From: Paraspadella gotoi
Taxonomy: Eukaryota > Chaetognatha
Assembly (NCBI GenBank): GCA_051294375.1
Contig: CM119266.1
Span: forward strand, 27,419,017-27,483,016
Direction of reading: 5' to 3'
DNA length: 64,000 nt
The translations under genes were made by a program, and so were the position numbers. This document shows positions 23,738 through 35,735 of the stretch, one piece after another; the first letter of the stretch is position 1, and each line of letters opens with the position of its first letter. Below the pieces are notes generated by a model. It did not search any database. It saw nothing but the letters and a program-made list of their open reading frames with translations, and was not told where the DNA came from.

Positions 23738-24169
23738 TTTTTCCCTTTTTTTCCCTTTTTTTCCCTTTTTTTCCCTTTTTCCCTTTCCCTTTTTCCCCTT
23801 TTTCCCTTTTTCCCTTTTTTCACTTTTTTCCCTTTTTTTTCCCTTTTTTTTCCCTTTTTTTTCCCTTTTTTCCCTTTTTCCCCTTTTTCCCTTTTTTCCC
23901 TTTTTTTCCCCTTTTTTCCCTTTTTTTCCCTTTTTTTCTTTTTTCCTTTTTTCCCTTTTTTCCCTTTTTTCCCTTTTTTTCCCTTTTTTTCCCCTTTTTT
24001 CCCCTTTTTCCCTTTTTCCCTTTTTCCCTTTTTTCCCTTTTTTTCCTTTTTTTCCCTTTTTTCCCTTTTTTTCCTTTTTTTTCCTTTTTTTCCCTTTTTC
24101 CTTTTTTTCCTTTTTTTCCCTTTTCCTTTTTTCATTTTTTTCCCTTTTTTTCCTTTTTCCCTTTTTTGA
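23738..24169 (+). repeat. T-rich/C-rich pyrimidine tract, first copy
   Basis: About 430 bp of T(4-8)C(2-4) units with almost no purines, within the predicted intron of the Asp-rich gene copy. Confidence 0.97.
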
Positions 24170-24488
24170 CTGAATGCACCGACGGACAGACTGACCAAAA
24201 GGAAGTCAGGAAAAAGTCTCTCTCGGTCGACGCTTCAAGTTTGAAATTGATGCGGACAATCGCCACGCAACATTGGATGTTTAGGATGGGGACAAAAAAA
24301 TGAAGACGACGACGACGACGACGTCGATGTTTTCAACGACGATTTGTCAAGAGCCAAGGATGACGGAGCGGAAGGATTTCTTGAGGGAACAAAAGGATTA
24401 TTTAATGACGTTATGATGGCTAGGGGCAAAATAAAAAAATGTATTAGGAAAAATAAAACCAAGTTGTCGTCGTTGTGTCATTTATGAT

Positions 24489-24983
24489 GGATCAAGACGA
24501 TGTCGTCGTCATCGTCGTCGTCACGTTGTCGTCATCGTCGTCGTCAACGTTGTCGTCATCGTCGTCGTCAACGTCGTCGTCATCGTCGTTGTCAACGTCG
24601 TCGTCGTCGTCATCGTCAACGTTGTCGTCATCGTCGTCGTCAACGTTGTCGTCATTGTCGTCGTCAACGTCGTCGTCATCGTCGTTGTCAACGTCGTCGT
24701 CGTCGTCATCGTCAACGTTGTCGTCATCGTCGTCGTCATCGTCGTCGTCAACGTCGTCGTCATCGTCTGTCACGTCGTCGTCGTCGTCTGTATGCGTTGT
24801 GTCAATCGAGTCGTCGTCATATCGTTGTTGTCATCGTCGTCGTCATGTCGTCGTCATCGTCAACGTTGTCGTCATCGTCGTCGTCATCGTCAACGTTGTC
24901 GTCATCGTCGTCGTCAACGTTGTCGTCATCGTCGTCGTCAACGTCGTCGTCATCGTCGTTGTCAACGTCGTCGTCGTCGTCTC
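24489..24983. repeat. GTC-type satellite, 24-bp units
   Basis: Clean tandem units of 24 bp (aacgttgtcgtcatcgtcgtcgtc and variants) with a higher-order 48-72 bp pattern. It ends abruptly at gtcgtctctag, which abuts the Asp-rich coding sequence of the second gene copy. Confidence 0.95.
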
Positions 24984-24986
24984 TAG

Positions 24987-25703
24987 AAGATGATAACGAC
25001 GACGAATGCAATGACGACAACTGCAATTGCAACGATGACAACGACGATGACGTTGACAATGATAACAATGACGTTAAGGACGAATTCAAGATATCGAGGG
25101 GCAACGGCGCAGTCGATACAAGTGAAGATGATGATTGTGACGTCAACAAAAACGACGACAGAGATAAAGATGAAAAACAGGACGACATGGACCAAGAAGA
25201 TGATAACAATGACGAATGCAATGACGACAACTGCGATTGCGACAATGACAATGACGATGACGTTGACAATGATAACAATGTTGTTAAGGACGAATTCAAG
25301 ATATCGAGGGGCAACGGCGCAGTCGATCCAAGTAAGGAAATGATGATTGTGACGTTGATAAAATGACAACAGAGATGAAGATGAAAAACAGGACGACATG
25401 GACCAAGAAGATGATAACGACGACGAATGCAATGACGACGACTGTGATTGCAACGATGACAACGACGATGTCGTTGACAATGATAACAATGACGTTAAGG
25501 ACGAATTCAAGATATCGAGGGGCAACGGCGCAGTCGATACAAGTGAAGATGATGATTGTGACGTTGATGAAAATGACGACAGAGATGAAGATGAAAAACA
25601 GGATGACATGGACCAAGAAGATGATAACGACGACGACGACAACGACGACGACGACAACAACGACGAATGCAATGACGACGACTTCGACTACGACAACGAT
25701 AAA

Positions 25704-25740
<37 letters not shown>

Positions 25741-26587
25741 TCGAAAAACAAGAAAACGTCGCGAGGAAAGAAGAAATGCAAATTGTGAGAATGCGATGTA
25801 TTTTTGTTCGAATTCGCGAAAAAGGTTCAAGTCCTTCAGTTTTTTTCCCTTTTTTTCCCTTTTTTTCCCTTTTTTTCCCTTTTTTCCCTTTCCCTTTTTC
25901 CCCTTTTTCCCCTTTTTTCCCTTTTTTCCTTTTTTCTTCTTTCCTTTTTCCCTTTTTTTTCTCTTCCTTTCTTTTTTCCTTTTTCTCTTTTTCCCTTTTT
26001 TTTCCTTTCCCGTTTTTCCCGATTTTTTTCCCGTTTTCCTTTTTCCTTTCCCTTTTTTCCCCTTTTTTCCCTTTTCTTTTTTCCTTTTTTCTTTTTTCCC
26101 CTTTTTTCCCTTTTTTCCCTTTTTTTCCCTTTCCCTTTTTCCTCTTTTTTCCCCTTTTTCCCTGTTTTTCCCTTTTTTTTCCCTTTTTTCCCTTTTTTTC
26201 CTTTTTTTTCCCTTTTTTCCCTTTTTTCCTTTTTTTCCCCTTTTTTTCCTTTTTTTCCATTTTTTTCCCTTTTTTTCCTTTTTTCCCTTTTTTGACTGAA
26301 TGCACCGACGGACAGACTGACCAAAAGGAAGTCAGGAAAAAGTCTCTCTCGGTCGACGCTTCAAGTTTGAAATTGATGCGGACAATCGCCACCGCAACAT
26401 TGGATGTTTAGGATGGGGACAAAAAAATGAAGACGACGACGACGACGACGTCGATGTTTTCAACGACGATTTGTCAAGAGCCAAGGATGACGGGAGCGGG
26501 AAGGACTTCTTGAGGGAACAAAAAGGATTATTTAATGACGTTATGATGGCTAGGGGCAAAATAAAAAAATGTATTAGGAAAAAATAA
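24987..26587 (+). CDS. Asp-rich tandem-repeat protein, 3' exons (5' end not found)
   Basis: Two exons: 24987-25784 and 26336-26587. The first encodes about 3.5 modules of a 70-residue (210-bp) repeat containing KDEFKISRGNGAVDTSEDDD, runs of Asp/Asn/Glu and several Cys (NDDNCDCD). The donor is ATT followed by GTGAGA; the acceptor is ggaagtcag before GAAAAAG; both are phase 0. The last exon (84 codons with stop) reads EKVSLGRRFKFEIDADNRHR, NIGCLGWGQKNE, six Asp, VDVFNDDLSRAKDDGSGKDF, LREQKGLFNDVMMARGKIKK, CIRKK. An AATAAA overlaps its stop. One frameshift near 25332-25360 interrupts the first exon. The 210-bp period is an exact multiple of three. An acceptor-like ctctag precedes 24987. Extreme acidity suggests a Ca-binding or matrix-type protein, but this is inference. 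No known family was recognised. Confidence 0.5.
25785..26335 (+). other. Pyrimidine-filled intron of the Asp-rich gene
   Basis: A 551-bp GT-AG intron, of which about 450 bp (25840-26293) is T/C only. The intron in the upstream copy (23682-24209) is built the same way. Confidence 0.5.
25840..26293 (+). repeat. T-rich/C-rich pyrimidine tract, second copy
   Basis: About 450 bp of T(4-8)C(2-4) units. It is similar in kind to the first copy, but unit order differs. Confidence 0.97.
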
Positions 26588-26632
26588 AACCAAGTTGTCG
26601 TCGTTGTTGTCATTTATGATGGATCAAGACGA

Positions 26633-29600
26633 TTGTCGATTCGTCAACGTTGTCGTCATCGTCGTCGTTCAAACGTTCGTCGTCATCTGTTCATACGTCG
26701 TCGTCGCTCCGTCATCGTTCAACGTTGTCGTCATCGTCGTCAGTCAAGTTCGTCGTGCGAGTTCCCAGTCAAACGTTGTCTGGTCACTCGTCGTCGTTCA
26801 TCCGTCAACGTTTGCTCTCGTCACTCGTCGTCGTCAACGTTGTCGTCATCGTCGTCGTCAACGTCGTGCGTCATCGTCGTTGTCAACGTCGTCGTCGTCG
26901 TCATCGTCAGTTCATCGTCTCGTCAAACGTCATCGTCATCAGTCGTAACAGTGTACAGATCGTGTCGTAACGTTGAATGATCGTCGTCGTCAACGTTTGT
27001 TCGTCGTCGTCGTCGTTGTCATCACGTCGTCCATCAGTCACGTCGTCATCGTCAACGTTGTCGTCATCGTCGTCGTCATCGTCGTCGTCAACGTCGTCGT
27101 CATCGTCGTTGTCAACGTCTCGTCGTCGTCATTCGTAAACAACGTTGTCGTCATCTGTCGTCGTCAACGTTGTTCGTCATCGTCGTCGTCAACGTCGTCG
27201 TCATCGTCAACGTTGTCGTCATCGTCGTCGTCATCGTTCAACGTTGTCGTCATTCGTCGTCGTCAACGTGTGCATCGTCAAGTTTCGTATCCGTCGTCTC
27301 AATCGTCGTCTCGTCACGTGTCGCTCGTGTGTCAACGTCGTCGTCATCGTCAACGTTGTTCGTCACGTCGTCGTTCATCTGGTCAACGTTGTCGTCATCG
27401 TCTGTCGGTCAACCGTTGTACAGTGCGAGTCAGTCGTCTGTCAAAACGTCGTCGTCATCGTCGTTGTTTCAACGTCGTTCGTACGATCAAAGTCATCGTC
27501 AACGTTGTCGTCATCGTCGTCGTCAACGTCGTCAAAACTGTTCAAATCGTCCGTCGTCAACGTCAGATCGTCAATCGTCGGTAACTCGTCAACGTTGTCG
27601 TCATCGTCGTCGTCAAAAAGTATCTCGTTCGTCCGTCATCCGTCAACGTTGTCGTCATTCGTTCGTCGTCAACGTCGTCGTTCAATCGTCGTCAAACGTT
27701 GTCCGATCATTCGTCAAGTTGTCTCGTCAACGTCGTCGTCATCGTCTCGAGTCGTCACGTCAACGTTGTCGTCATCGTTCGTCGTCACTGTCGTCAATCG
27801 TTCGCTCGTTCATCGTCTGTCCAATCGCTCAACGTTGTCGTCATTGTCGTCGTCAACGTTGTCGTATCGTTCACGTATGTCGTCAACTCCGTAGCGTTGT
27901 CAGTCCTGTCTGTCGTCCAACGTCGGTTCGTGCGTCGTCCAATCGTCAACGTTGTCGGTCATCGTCGGTCCAGCTTCAACCGTTTCGTCTTCCGGTCGCG
28001 GTCAACGTCGTCCGTTCGTCACTCGTCATACGTCTGTCGGTTTCAAACCTCGATGTTACCGTCGGTTTTTTCCAAATTTGTAACGTTGTCGTTACGTCAT
28101 CGGTCGTCGTTCAACGTCGCTCAACGTCATCGCTCAATGTCAAGTCATCGTCAAAACTTGTCAGTTCATCGTCACGTCAGTCACGTACGTACGTCGTTTC
28201 ACGTCGTATCGTAACTGTCGTTCATCGTCAGTCGTCAACAGTTGTCGTCATCGTCGTCGTCTAAACTGTCGTCGACATTCAAACGTCGCATCGTTTCGTC
28301 ATCTCAACGTTAATCGATTACGGATGATCGCAGTACACGATATACTCGTCATCGATAACGATTGTCAGTCATCGTCGATCGTCAACCGATAGTCCGTCAT
28401 ACAGATCCGATATAATAGCGATCTCAACGTCAGTCGAATATTCAAATACGTCGCTATCGTCAACGTCAGTCAGTACGGTACGTCCAGTCATCGTCAATAA
28501 CGTCGATCATACGTCCGTCAGTCAACGTCTGTCAGTCACTCCGTCAAACGTCGTCATCGATACGTCGTTGTCAACGTATAGTCGCTCATCGTTCATCAGT
28601 CAACGTGATCGTCAACAATCCGTCAACTTAGGTCGTACTTTCGATCGTCACGTCAACGTTAGTCGTCATCGCCTGTGTCAACAGTTTGTCGTCTCGTATC
28701 GTCTCAACGTTCGTCCATCGTCGTCGTTCAACTCGTCGTCATCGCGTCGTCAACGTCGTCGTCATCGTCACCGGTCGTCACGTTGTCGTCAAGTTCGCTC
28801 ATCGTTCAACGTTGTCGTCATCGTCGTCGTCACAACGTTGTCGATCATCGTCGGTCGTCAACGTTCGTCGTCATCGTCCGTTTCCGTCATTACGTTCGTA
28901 CGTTGTCGTCATCAGTACAACGGTGTCGTCATTCGTCGTCAACTCGTCAACGTTGTCGTTACAATCGTCGCTTCGGTCATTTCGTCATCGTCGTCGTCAA
29001 CGTCGTCGTCATCGTTCGTTGTCCAACGTCGTTCGTTCGTTCGTCATCGTCAACGTTCGTCGCGGGTCGTCAATCGTCAAGTATGATACGATACAATTCG
29101 ATCGATACAAAAAAAAAGACGTGGGCAGTCAACGTACGGGTGCGTCAAATCGTCTTGTCAACGGTCGTCGTCGTCGTCATCGTCAACGTAATATGAAATC
29201 TAGATGCAATCGTCGTCGTCACACGTTGTCGCTCATCGTCAGGTCTTGATCACAAACAGATCGGCCGTTCAGTCGTGCTTGCTCAAAACGGATACGTCAG
29301 ATACGTCGTCAAATTCGTCAACTTGTCGTTCATCGTCGTCCGAGGGAATCAGACGTCGCGTCATCGGTCAGTTGTCAACGTCCAGTCAATCGTCATGTCA
29401 TCATGTCACATCGTTTTGTCGTCATCGTCGTCGTCATCGTCAACGTTGATACAGTCAATCGTCATTCGTCAACCGTTTGTCAGTTCATTTCGTTCGGCTG
29501 AACGTCAACGCGAAAAAGACTCTGTCGTCATTTCGTTCGCAATCGTCAAAACGCTCGTTCGCGTCATCCCGCATGAAAGTTGTCAAACGTCGTCTCGTCG

Positions 29601-32600
29601 TCGTATCGTCAATCTGTTGTCTAACGGTCAGTCGTCGTCGTCAACGATTGGTTGTCATCGTGCGAGATCGTCAACGTTGTCGATCATCGTTCGTTCGTCA
29701 CACGTCGTCGTCATCGTGTGTCAACGTCGCATCGTCGTCATCGTCCAACGTCGTCGTCGTCGTCGATCGTCAACGTTGTCGTTCATCGTCGTCGTCTAAC
29801 GTCGTCGTCATCGTCGTCTGTCAAACGTCGTGCGTCATCCGTCGTCGTCAACGGATCGTCGGGCGTCGTCATCGGTCCATCGTCACGTTTTCGTCATCGT
29901 CGTCGTCAACTGTCTCATCGTCGTCTCGTCAACGTTGCGTCAGTCGTCGTCTAACAGGTTGTCTGTCAATCGTCTGTCGTCATACGTACGTCAGGTCAAG
30001 TCGTCGTGTCAACGTACGTCGTGCGTCGTCACGTCACGGGTCCGTCACGTCGTCGCATCGTCAACGTTGTCGTCATCGTCGTCCGTCAACGTGATGTCGT
30101 CACGTCTAAAAAGCGCTAAGCAGCGCAATCGTTCGCAGTGCATTCGTCGTCGTCGTCAACAGGGTCAACGTCGCTCGTCATCGTCAACGTTTGTCGTCAT
30201 CGTCTGTGCTGAATCAACTGCGTCGTTCATCGCTCGGTCAACCGTCTTGTCAGTCCATTCGTCACGACTTTGTCAAGTCGATCGTCGTCCGGTCGAACGT
30301 GCTCGTCATTCCGCGTCAACAGTTGTCTCACGTCGTTGTCAACGTCGTCGTCATCGAGTCAACGTGTGTCGTCATCGGCGTTGTAAAAGACTATCGAATC
30401 ATCAGTACAACGATTGGTCGTCAATTCGTGGTCGTCAACTCTGTTCATCGTTCACACTTGATGCAGTCATATCAGTCGTCGTCAACCCGTTCTCTGTCAG
30501 TGTCGTTCATGTCGTCAGTCAACTGTCGTCTCGTCGTCGTCATCGTCAACGGTTGTCGTCATCTCGTCGTCAAGACGTGCGTCGGTTCAATCGGGCAACT
30601 GTTCGTCATGGCGTGTCCTGTGATCAACGTCGTCGTCATTCGTAACGATTGTCAACGTCGTCGTCATCGTCAACTGGTCTTCGTCGTCATCAGTACGTCG
30701 TCATCGTCAAGTCGTACGTTGTCACTGTTCATCGTCCGTGTCGTCATCGTCCGTAGTCGTCACGTTGTCGTCAGTCGTACGTCATTCCGTGCTAACGTCG
30801 TCGTAACGTTCGGTCGTCATTGTAACGGTTTCGTCGACGGTACCAGTCGTCAACGTCTGGTCGTCATCGTCACGTTGCGTCACTCGTCCGTCAAGCGGTC
30901 ATCGTCACGTTGTCGTCATCGTGTCGTCATCTCAAACGTGTCGTGCACCTCGTCGTCGTCACGTTGTCGTTTCCAATGGTGACCGTCGCTCGTCGTCATC
31001 GTCAACGTTGTCGTCATCGGTCGTTGTCAACGAGAGATGCGTCCATCGTCAGTTGATCAAACGTCGTCCGTCAGCGTTCATCGTTCAACGACATTGTAGT
31101 TTCATCGTACGGTCAACGTCGGTCGTCATCGGTCAACGTCGTCGTCATTCGTCGTCCGTCATCGTCGTCGTCAAACGTCGGTCGTCATCGGTCGTCGTCA
31201 ACGTCGTCGATCATTCGTCGTTGGTCCAACGTTCGTCGTCGTTCGTCATCGTCAACGTTTTGTCGTCCATTCGTTCGTCGTCAACGTTCGTTCGTCATCG
31301 TCGTCTGTCAACGTTCGTCGTTCATCCTCGTTGTCAACGTCGTCGGTCGCGTCATCGTCAACGTCGTCGTCGTCGTCGAGATCGGTGTCAAAACGAGTTG
31401 TCGTCAATCGTCGTCGGGCTCACGTCGAGTCGTCATAACAAAGCGTCGTTCGTCAAGACGGTCGTCAGTCCAAGTTCGTCGTTGTCACGTCGTTCGTCTT
31501 CGTCTCAATCAGTCATACGTTCGTCGTCGTCGGTCATCGTCAACGGGTTGTCGTTGCAGATCGTCGTCGGTCAAGCGTCGTCGTCATCGTCGTGTCAACG
31601 TCGTCGTCGTCGCATTCTCCAACGTTGTCGTCATCTCGTCGTCAACGTCGTCGTCATCAACGTTGTCGTCACGTCTGTGTCACTCGGTCGTATATCAACG
31701 TTGTCGTCACGTCGTCGTCATCGTCAAACGATTGTCGTCATCTCGTCGTCAACGTCGTCGTCATCGCCGTCAACCGCGTTTCGTCTCATCGTACTGCGAC
31801 GTCGTCACGTCACTGTTGTCGTCAGTCGTCGTAGCGTCGTCATCGTCGTCGTCAGACGTCGTCGTCGTCATTCTTCAACGTTGTCGTCATCGTCGTCGTC
31901 TTCAACGTTGTCGTCATCGTCGTCATCGTCAAGACGTATGTCGTCATTCGTCGTTGTCAACGTCGTCCGTCTCGTTCATCGTCAATCGCGTCTGTCATCT
32001 CACTTGTCGTCATCGTCATTCGTCAACGTTGTCGTCATCTTCGTTGTCGTCGTCATCGCACGTCAACGTTGTCGTCATCGTCGTCGCATCGTCAACGTGT
32101 CGTTTTCGTAGTCAATCGTCGTCTGTCAACGTCGTTCGTCGTCGTCATCGTATCGTCAACGTTGTCGTCATCGTCTCGTCAACGTTCGTCGTCATCGATC
32201 TAACGTCTCGTGTCGTCATGCGTCGTTCGTCAATCGGTCAACGTGTACTCAGTTCATGACGTCACGTTCATCGTCATCGTCTGTCGTCTCGTCAAGTCGT
32301 CGTTCTCAAACGTTGTCGTCATCGGTCGTCGTCATCGTACGTGCGTCACTAACGTTAACGTCGATCGTCATCGTCGTGTCAGAACGTCGTCGTCCATCGT
32401 CAGTCGTCAACGCTGTCGTCGCTTCATCGTCAACGTTCGTCACGTCATCGATCGTGCGTCAACGTCCGTCGTACGTCTCGTCACGTGTCGTCACGTCGTC
32501 GTCATCGTGTCAACGTCGTCGTCATCGTCACTGTCGTGTTCATCGTCGATCATCGTAACGTTCGTCACTCGTCGTCAACGTCGTCGTCATCGTCGGTTGT

Positions 32601-33036
32601 CAACTCGTGTCCGTCGTCGTCTCGTCAACGTTCGTCTCGTCGTGTACATCGTACGTGTCGTCATCGGTCGTCGTCATCCGTCAACTGTCGTATCGTGAGA
32701 CGATCGTGCGAAGTCGGTCAAACTCCGTCGTCAACGTGTCGTCATCGGTCATGACGTTGGTCGTCATCGTCCGTCGTCATCGTCGGAGTGTTGTAACGTC
32801 GTTCGTCGTCGTCATCGTCAACGTTGTCGTCATCGGTCTGCGGTCAACGTTGTCGTTCGTCGTCGTCACGTCTGTCAACGTGTCTCATCCGTACGTTCGT
32901 ACGTCGATCTCGATCAACGTTGTCGTCATCGTCGTCGTCGTCGTCGTCACGTCGTTGTCCGTCGATCGTCATCGTGACTCGTCAACCGTCTTCGTCATCG
33001 TCGTCGTCAACGTCGTCGTCATCGTCGTTGTCAAGT
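26633..33036. repeat. GTC-type satellite, 6.4 kb, indel-rich
   Basis: The same GTC/CAACGTTGTC units as at 24489-24983, but with frequent single-base insertions and substitutions, densest at 28260-28680. The long Ser/Arg/Val frames across it change frame constantly and are not genes. Confidence 0.95.
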
Positions 33037-33269
33037 CGAGTTATGTAGTTTTTTCCGCATTTCTTGTCCGATTTTGAACAGTTTTCAAATAAGTTTATTT
33101 AATTAATTAATTAATTAATTTATTTATTATTTTTTATTTATTTGTTTCTTCAATTATTTTAACCGAGGTATCAGAGCGCAAGAAGTTTTTTATAAAAAAG
33201 TCTTAAAAGTAAAACAAGACTTTTTCCGTTTGCTTCAGCCCGGACGTTAGAGAGGTCCCAGATGTAGAG

Positions 33270-33270
<1 letters not shown>
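33037..33270. other. AT-rich spacer
   Basis: Contains (TTAA)n at about 33095-33120. No gene. Confidence 0.6.
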
Positions 33271-33274
<4 letters not shown>

Positions 33275-33318
<44 letters not shown>

Positions 33319-33320
33319 AA
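33275..33320. repeat. (GA)n microsatellite
   Basis: About 22 GA units. Confidence 0.95.
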
Positions 33321-33535
33321 AAAGCCGAAGGCGGGACGGCGTAGAGTGGGAGGGTCAACCTTCAGCCTTGGCTCAGGTCAGTTGAGCCAATGAAAGGGGA
33401 AACAGCAGGACTTCCGCGTTGGCGACGACGACGACGACGACGACGGCGAAGGCGACAAAAAGCTTAAACCTGCATTTTGCATGAGGGAAAATTGATTTTC
33501 TTTGCCTCCGACCAAAAGGGAGGCAGAGATAGGAA

Positions 33536-34365
33536 TCAGAGAAAGAGAGAGACAGAGAGAAAAAGATGGAGAGAGAGAGAGAGAGAGAGAGAGTAGAGAG
33601 GTGGAGAAAAAAATCGGAACAAAAAGAGAAGGAGAGAAGGAGATGAAAGGGAGGTGAGAGAGAGTAGGATGGAGAAGAAGAAGAAGAGAGGGTGACAGTG
33701 AGAAGGGAGAGTAAGCGAGGAATAGATTGAAAGAGAAAGAGAGAGGGATAGGGGAAAGAGGAAAGGAGCGAAGGTTGCAAAAGGGGAGGGGAAAGGGGAA
33801 AAGAGGAGTAAAAGGGAGGGAGAAGAGGGAGGAATAGGAAGGGGAAAGAGGAAGAGGGGAGGACAGGCAGACCAAGAAGGTGGGGAAGAGGAAGGCAAGT
33901 AGGAGAGAGAAGGAGGGGAATAGGGCTGGGGAAAGAGGAGGAGAAGGATGAGGAGAGAAGTAGAATGGAGGAAGACAAGGGGGAAGGGAAGAGCGATGGA
34001 ATTGAGGGGGAGGGGAGAGGAGAAGAAGGAGGGGAAGAGGCGAGCGGGTGAGGAGAAGAAGAGAGGAGGGGAAATAAGAGGGGAGGAGAAAATGAGGGAG
34101 GAGGGGAAGGAGAGGAAGGAGGAAGAGGGAGAAGAGGGCAGGTTAGAGGGGGAAGAGCTGCGGAAGAGCAGGGAAGAGGGGAGGCACGAGGGGGAAGAGA
34201 GGAGGGGGGAGGCTAGGAAGAGGGGAGAAGGAGAAGAGGGATAATGAGAGGGGGAAAGAAGGGGAAGACCCGGGGAAGAAGTGGCGAGGCCAAAAGAGAG
34301 AGGAGGTGAAGATGGGGAGGAAGAGGGGAAGAGGAGCTTGACGAGGGAGGCGTGTTGACAAAAAG
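33536..34365. repeat. Purine-rich GGGGAAGAG-type tract
   Basis: About 800 bp almost free of pyrimidines on the plus strand, with variable ggggaaga/gaggagaag units. Open frames in it are low-complexity. Confidence 0.9.
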
Positions 34366-35723
34366 AGAGAACGACCTTAGGTTTTTCTATACAAATTCAT
34401 GGAACCGTGACATTTCCATTTTTATTAGACCGTTGAAATGAATGTCGTATTGAGACACTTATCTCAACAATTAGATTACGATTTAAGGGAAACCGTTCAT
34501 GATATCTTTTGATGGAATAATTTATACAATATCAGTAAAAAAAATATCTTCATGTCATTGTAAAAAGCAGATAACTTTTTACGGTTAATTTACGAGTGTA
34601 AATGTATTTGTCTATTTTTGATTTGAATGCGTCGTTGCCTTCGTCGTTGTATAAGTCGTCTTCGTTGTCGTCGTCATTTTTGCTTGAACTATTTGAGCTT
34701 CCAAAGCCTAGTATTTTATCATTTTTTCTATTTTTTATCGAGCCTACCGGCGAAGCCGGTTTCAAGGCTCGATATTGATTCGGGTGAGCTTCTTTGTAAG
34801 ATAATGAAAAATAACGTGGCGAAACGGTCTCGTGCTGATTTTGTCCCTTTAAAATTGTTTCTGAGCCAAATTAATTGATTGTTACTTTTGGTAATATGTG
34901 CGATATACACTACTGGACTTTACTGTGTCTGACCATAACCCTTGACCATCAACAAAAAAGCTAACTTAATCAAAAATAGTAAAAAAGATGAAGCAATATA
35001 ACTTGAAACGCTTACAAAACTTTAGACCATTGCTTTTATAAATGCAAAAAGAATATTAATAATATTAAAAGAAAACTTTAACGATAACTTAATAGTTAAC
35101 CGAGACCAAAATGAATATTTTTTACCCATCATTTCCTCAATTTATATGAATAAAATGCTTGTAATTAGTCAATTAATCTAAATAACAATCTGACAAATTA
35201 ATTTTCAATTTTTTTTATGAATGGGAAGTTTTTTCTGCCTATTCCCCTTGTGTCTAATTATCTAATATTTTAAAGGTATTTTCAAAAACCTTATATAATT
35301 ACTATATTTTTCATTTTTTTTAAATTCTTTCAAACAAAAACAACATCATAAAAACATTTTAAATTAATAAAAAAAATCGATTGAATGATTTTGAAAAAAA
35401 ATATTTTGAAACTTGAGAATAATAGATTTCGAGTTAGGAAAACAATTTTGCAATTCTAAAAAAATCAGCCTTTAGCCTTTCAATTTTTCTAGAGGCTGAT
35501 TTATTTATTTTTTTGATATTTTGATTTTCTATGCAAAACCATTATTCTCAATGAGCATAGGTCGGATGAACTTTTTTTTCAACAATTGGAAAAAATTTTA
35601 ACTTTTTTAATTAGGCTTTTTTGGGGGAAACAAATAAATCAATTGTTATACGATGGGTACATCTAAAAGTGATATGTCTCTAAATGACAAAAAAAAATTT
35701 TTCAAGTTTTATTTTGAAATTTA
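34366..35723. other. AT-rich region, no gene recognised
   Basis: A short coding-like stretch at 34740-34878 (a reading containing GELLCKIMKNNVAKRSRADF) has no recognised homologue or splice partner. Otherwise nothing. Confidence 0.4.
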
Positions 35724-35735
35724 GATATTGTACCA

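Larger units (their letters stand above)
20817..24487 (+). pseudogene. Asp-rich repeat-protein gene, upstream copy, broken by indels
   Basis: A tandem paralogue (or noisy duplicate) of the gene copy at 24987-26587. The first repeat unit is clean to about 21116 and encodes the 70-residue Asp-rich module (VKDEFKISRGNGAVDTSE, then acidic sequence). From 21150 to 23640 the modules continue but carry many single-base indels and a 25-N gap (22179-22203), so no frame is maintained. The donor is at 23681/23682 (CAAAATT then GTGAG), followed by a 528-bp intron filled with pyrimidine. The last exon starts at 24210 (GAAAAAGTC). One missing C near 24264 shifts the frame there. Three single-base deletions around 24366-24393 compensate each other, so the C-terminal GLFNDVMMARGKIKK segment is kept. 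Errors in the assembly explain this as well as true pseudogenisation. Confidence 0.5.

Noticed and set aside
23672-24303. Phe/Pro-rich frames through the pyrimidine tracts
   Set aside because: T/C repeats read as Phe, Pro, Leu and Ser in all frames; the tract fits an intron. The same applies to 25796-26411.
24500-25366. Long Arg/Cys-His or Ser-rich plus-strand frame through the GTC satellite
   Set aside because: Satellite of 24-bp period; the frame continues only because the period is a multiple of three.
20860-25740. Thrombospondin type-3 repeats as an identity for the Asp-rich modules
   Set aside because: Composition is similar (Asp, Asn, Cys), but the DxDxDG spacing and Cys pattern of that family are absent.
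27145-32259. Ser/Arg/Val-rich frames across the 6.4-kb satellite
   Set aside because: Each frame breaks where random indels occur, and neighbouring frames have equal length.
34627-34878. 83-codon open frame with a coding-like C-terminal part
   Set aside because: No homologue recognised and no splice sites; the first half is GTC/CTT trinucleotide sequence.
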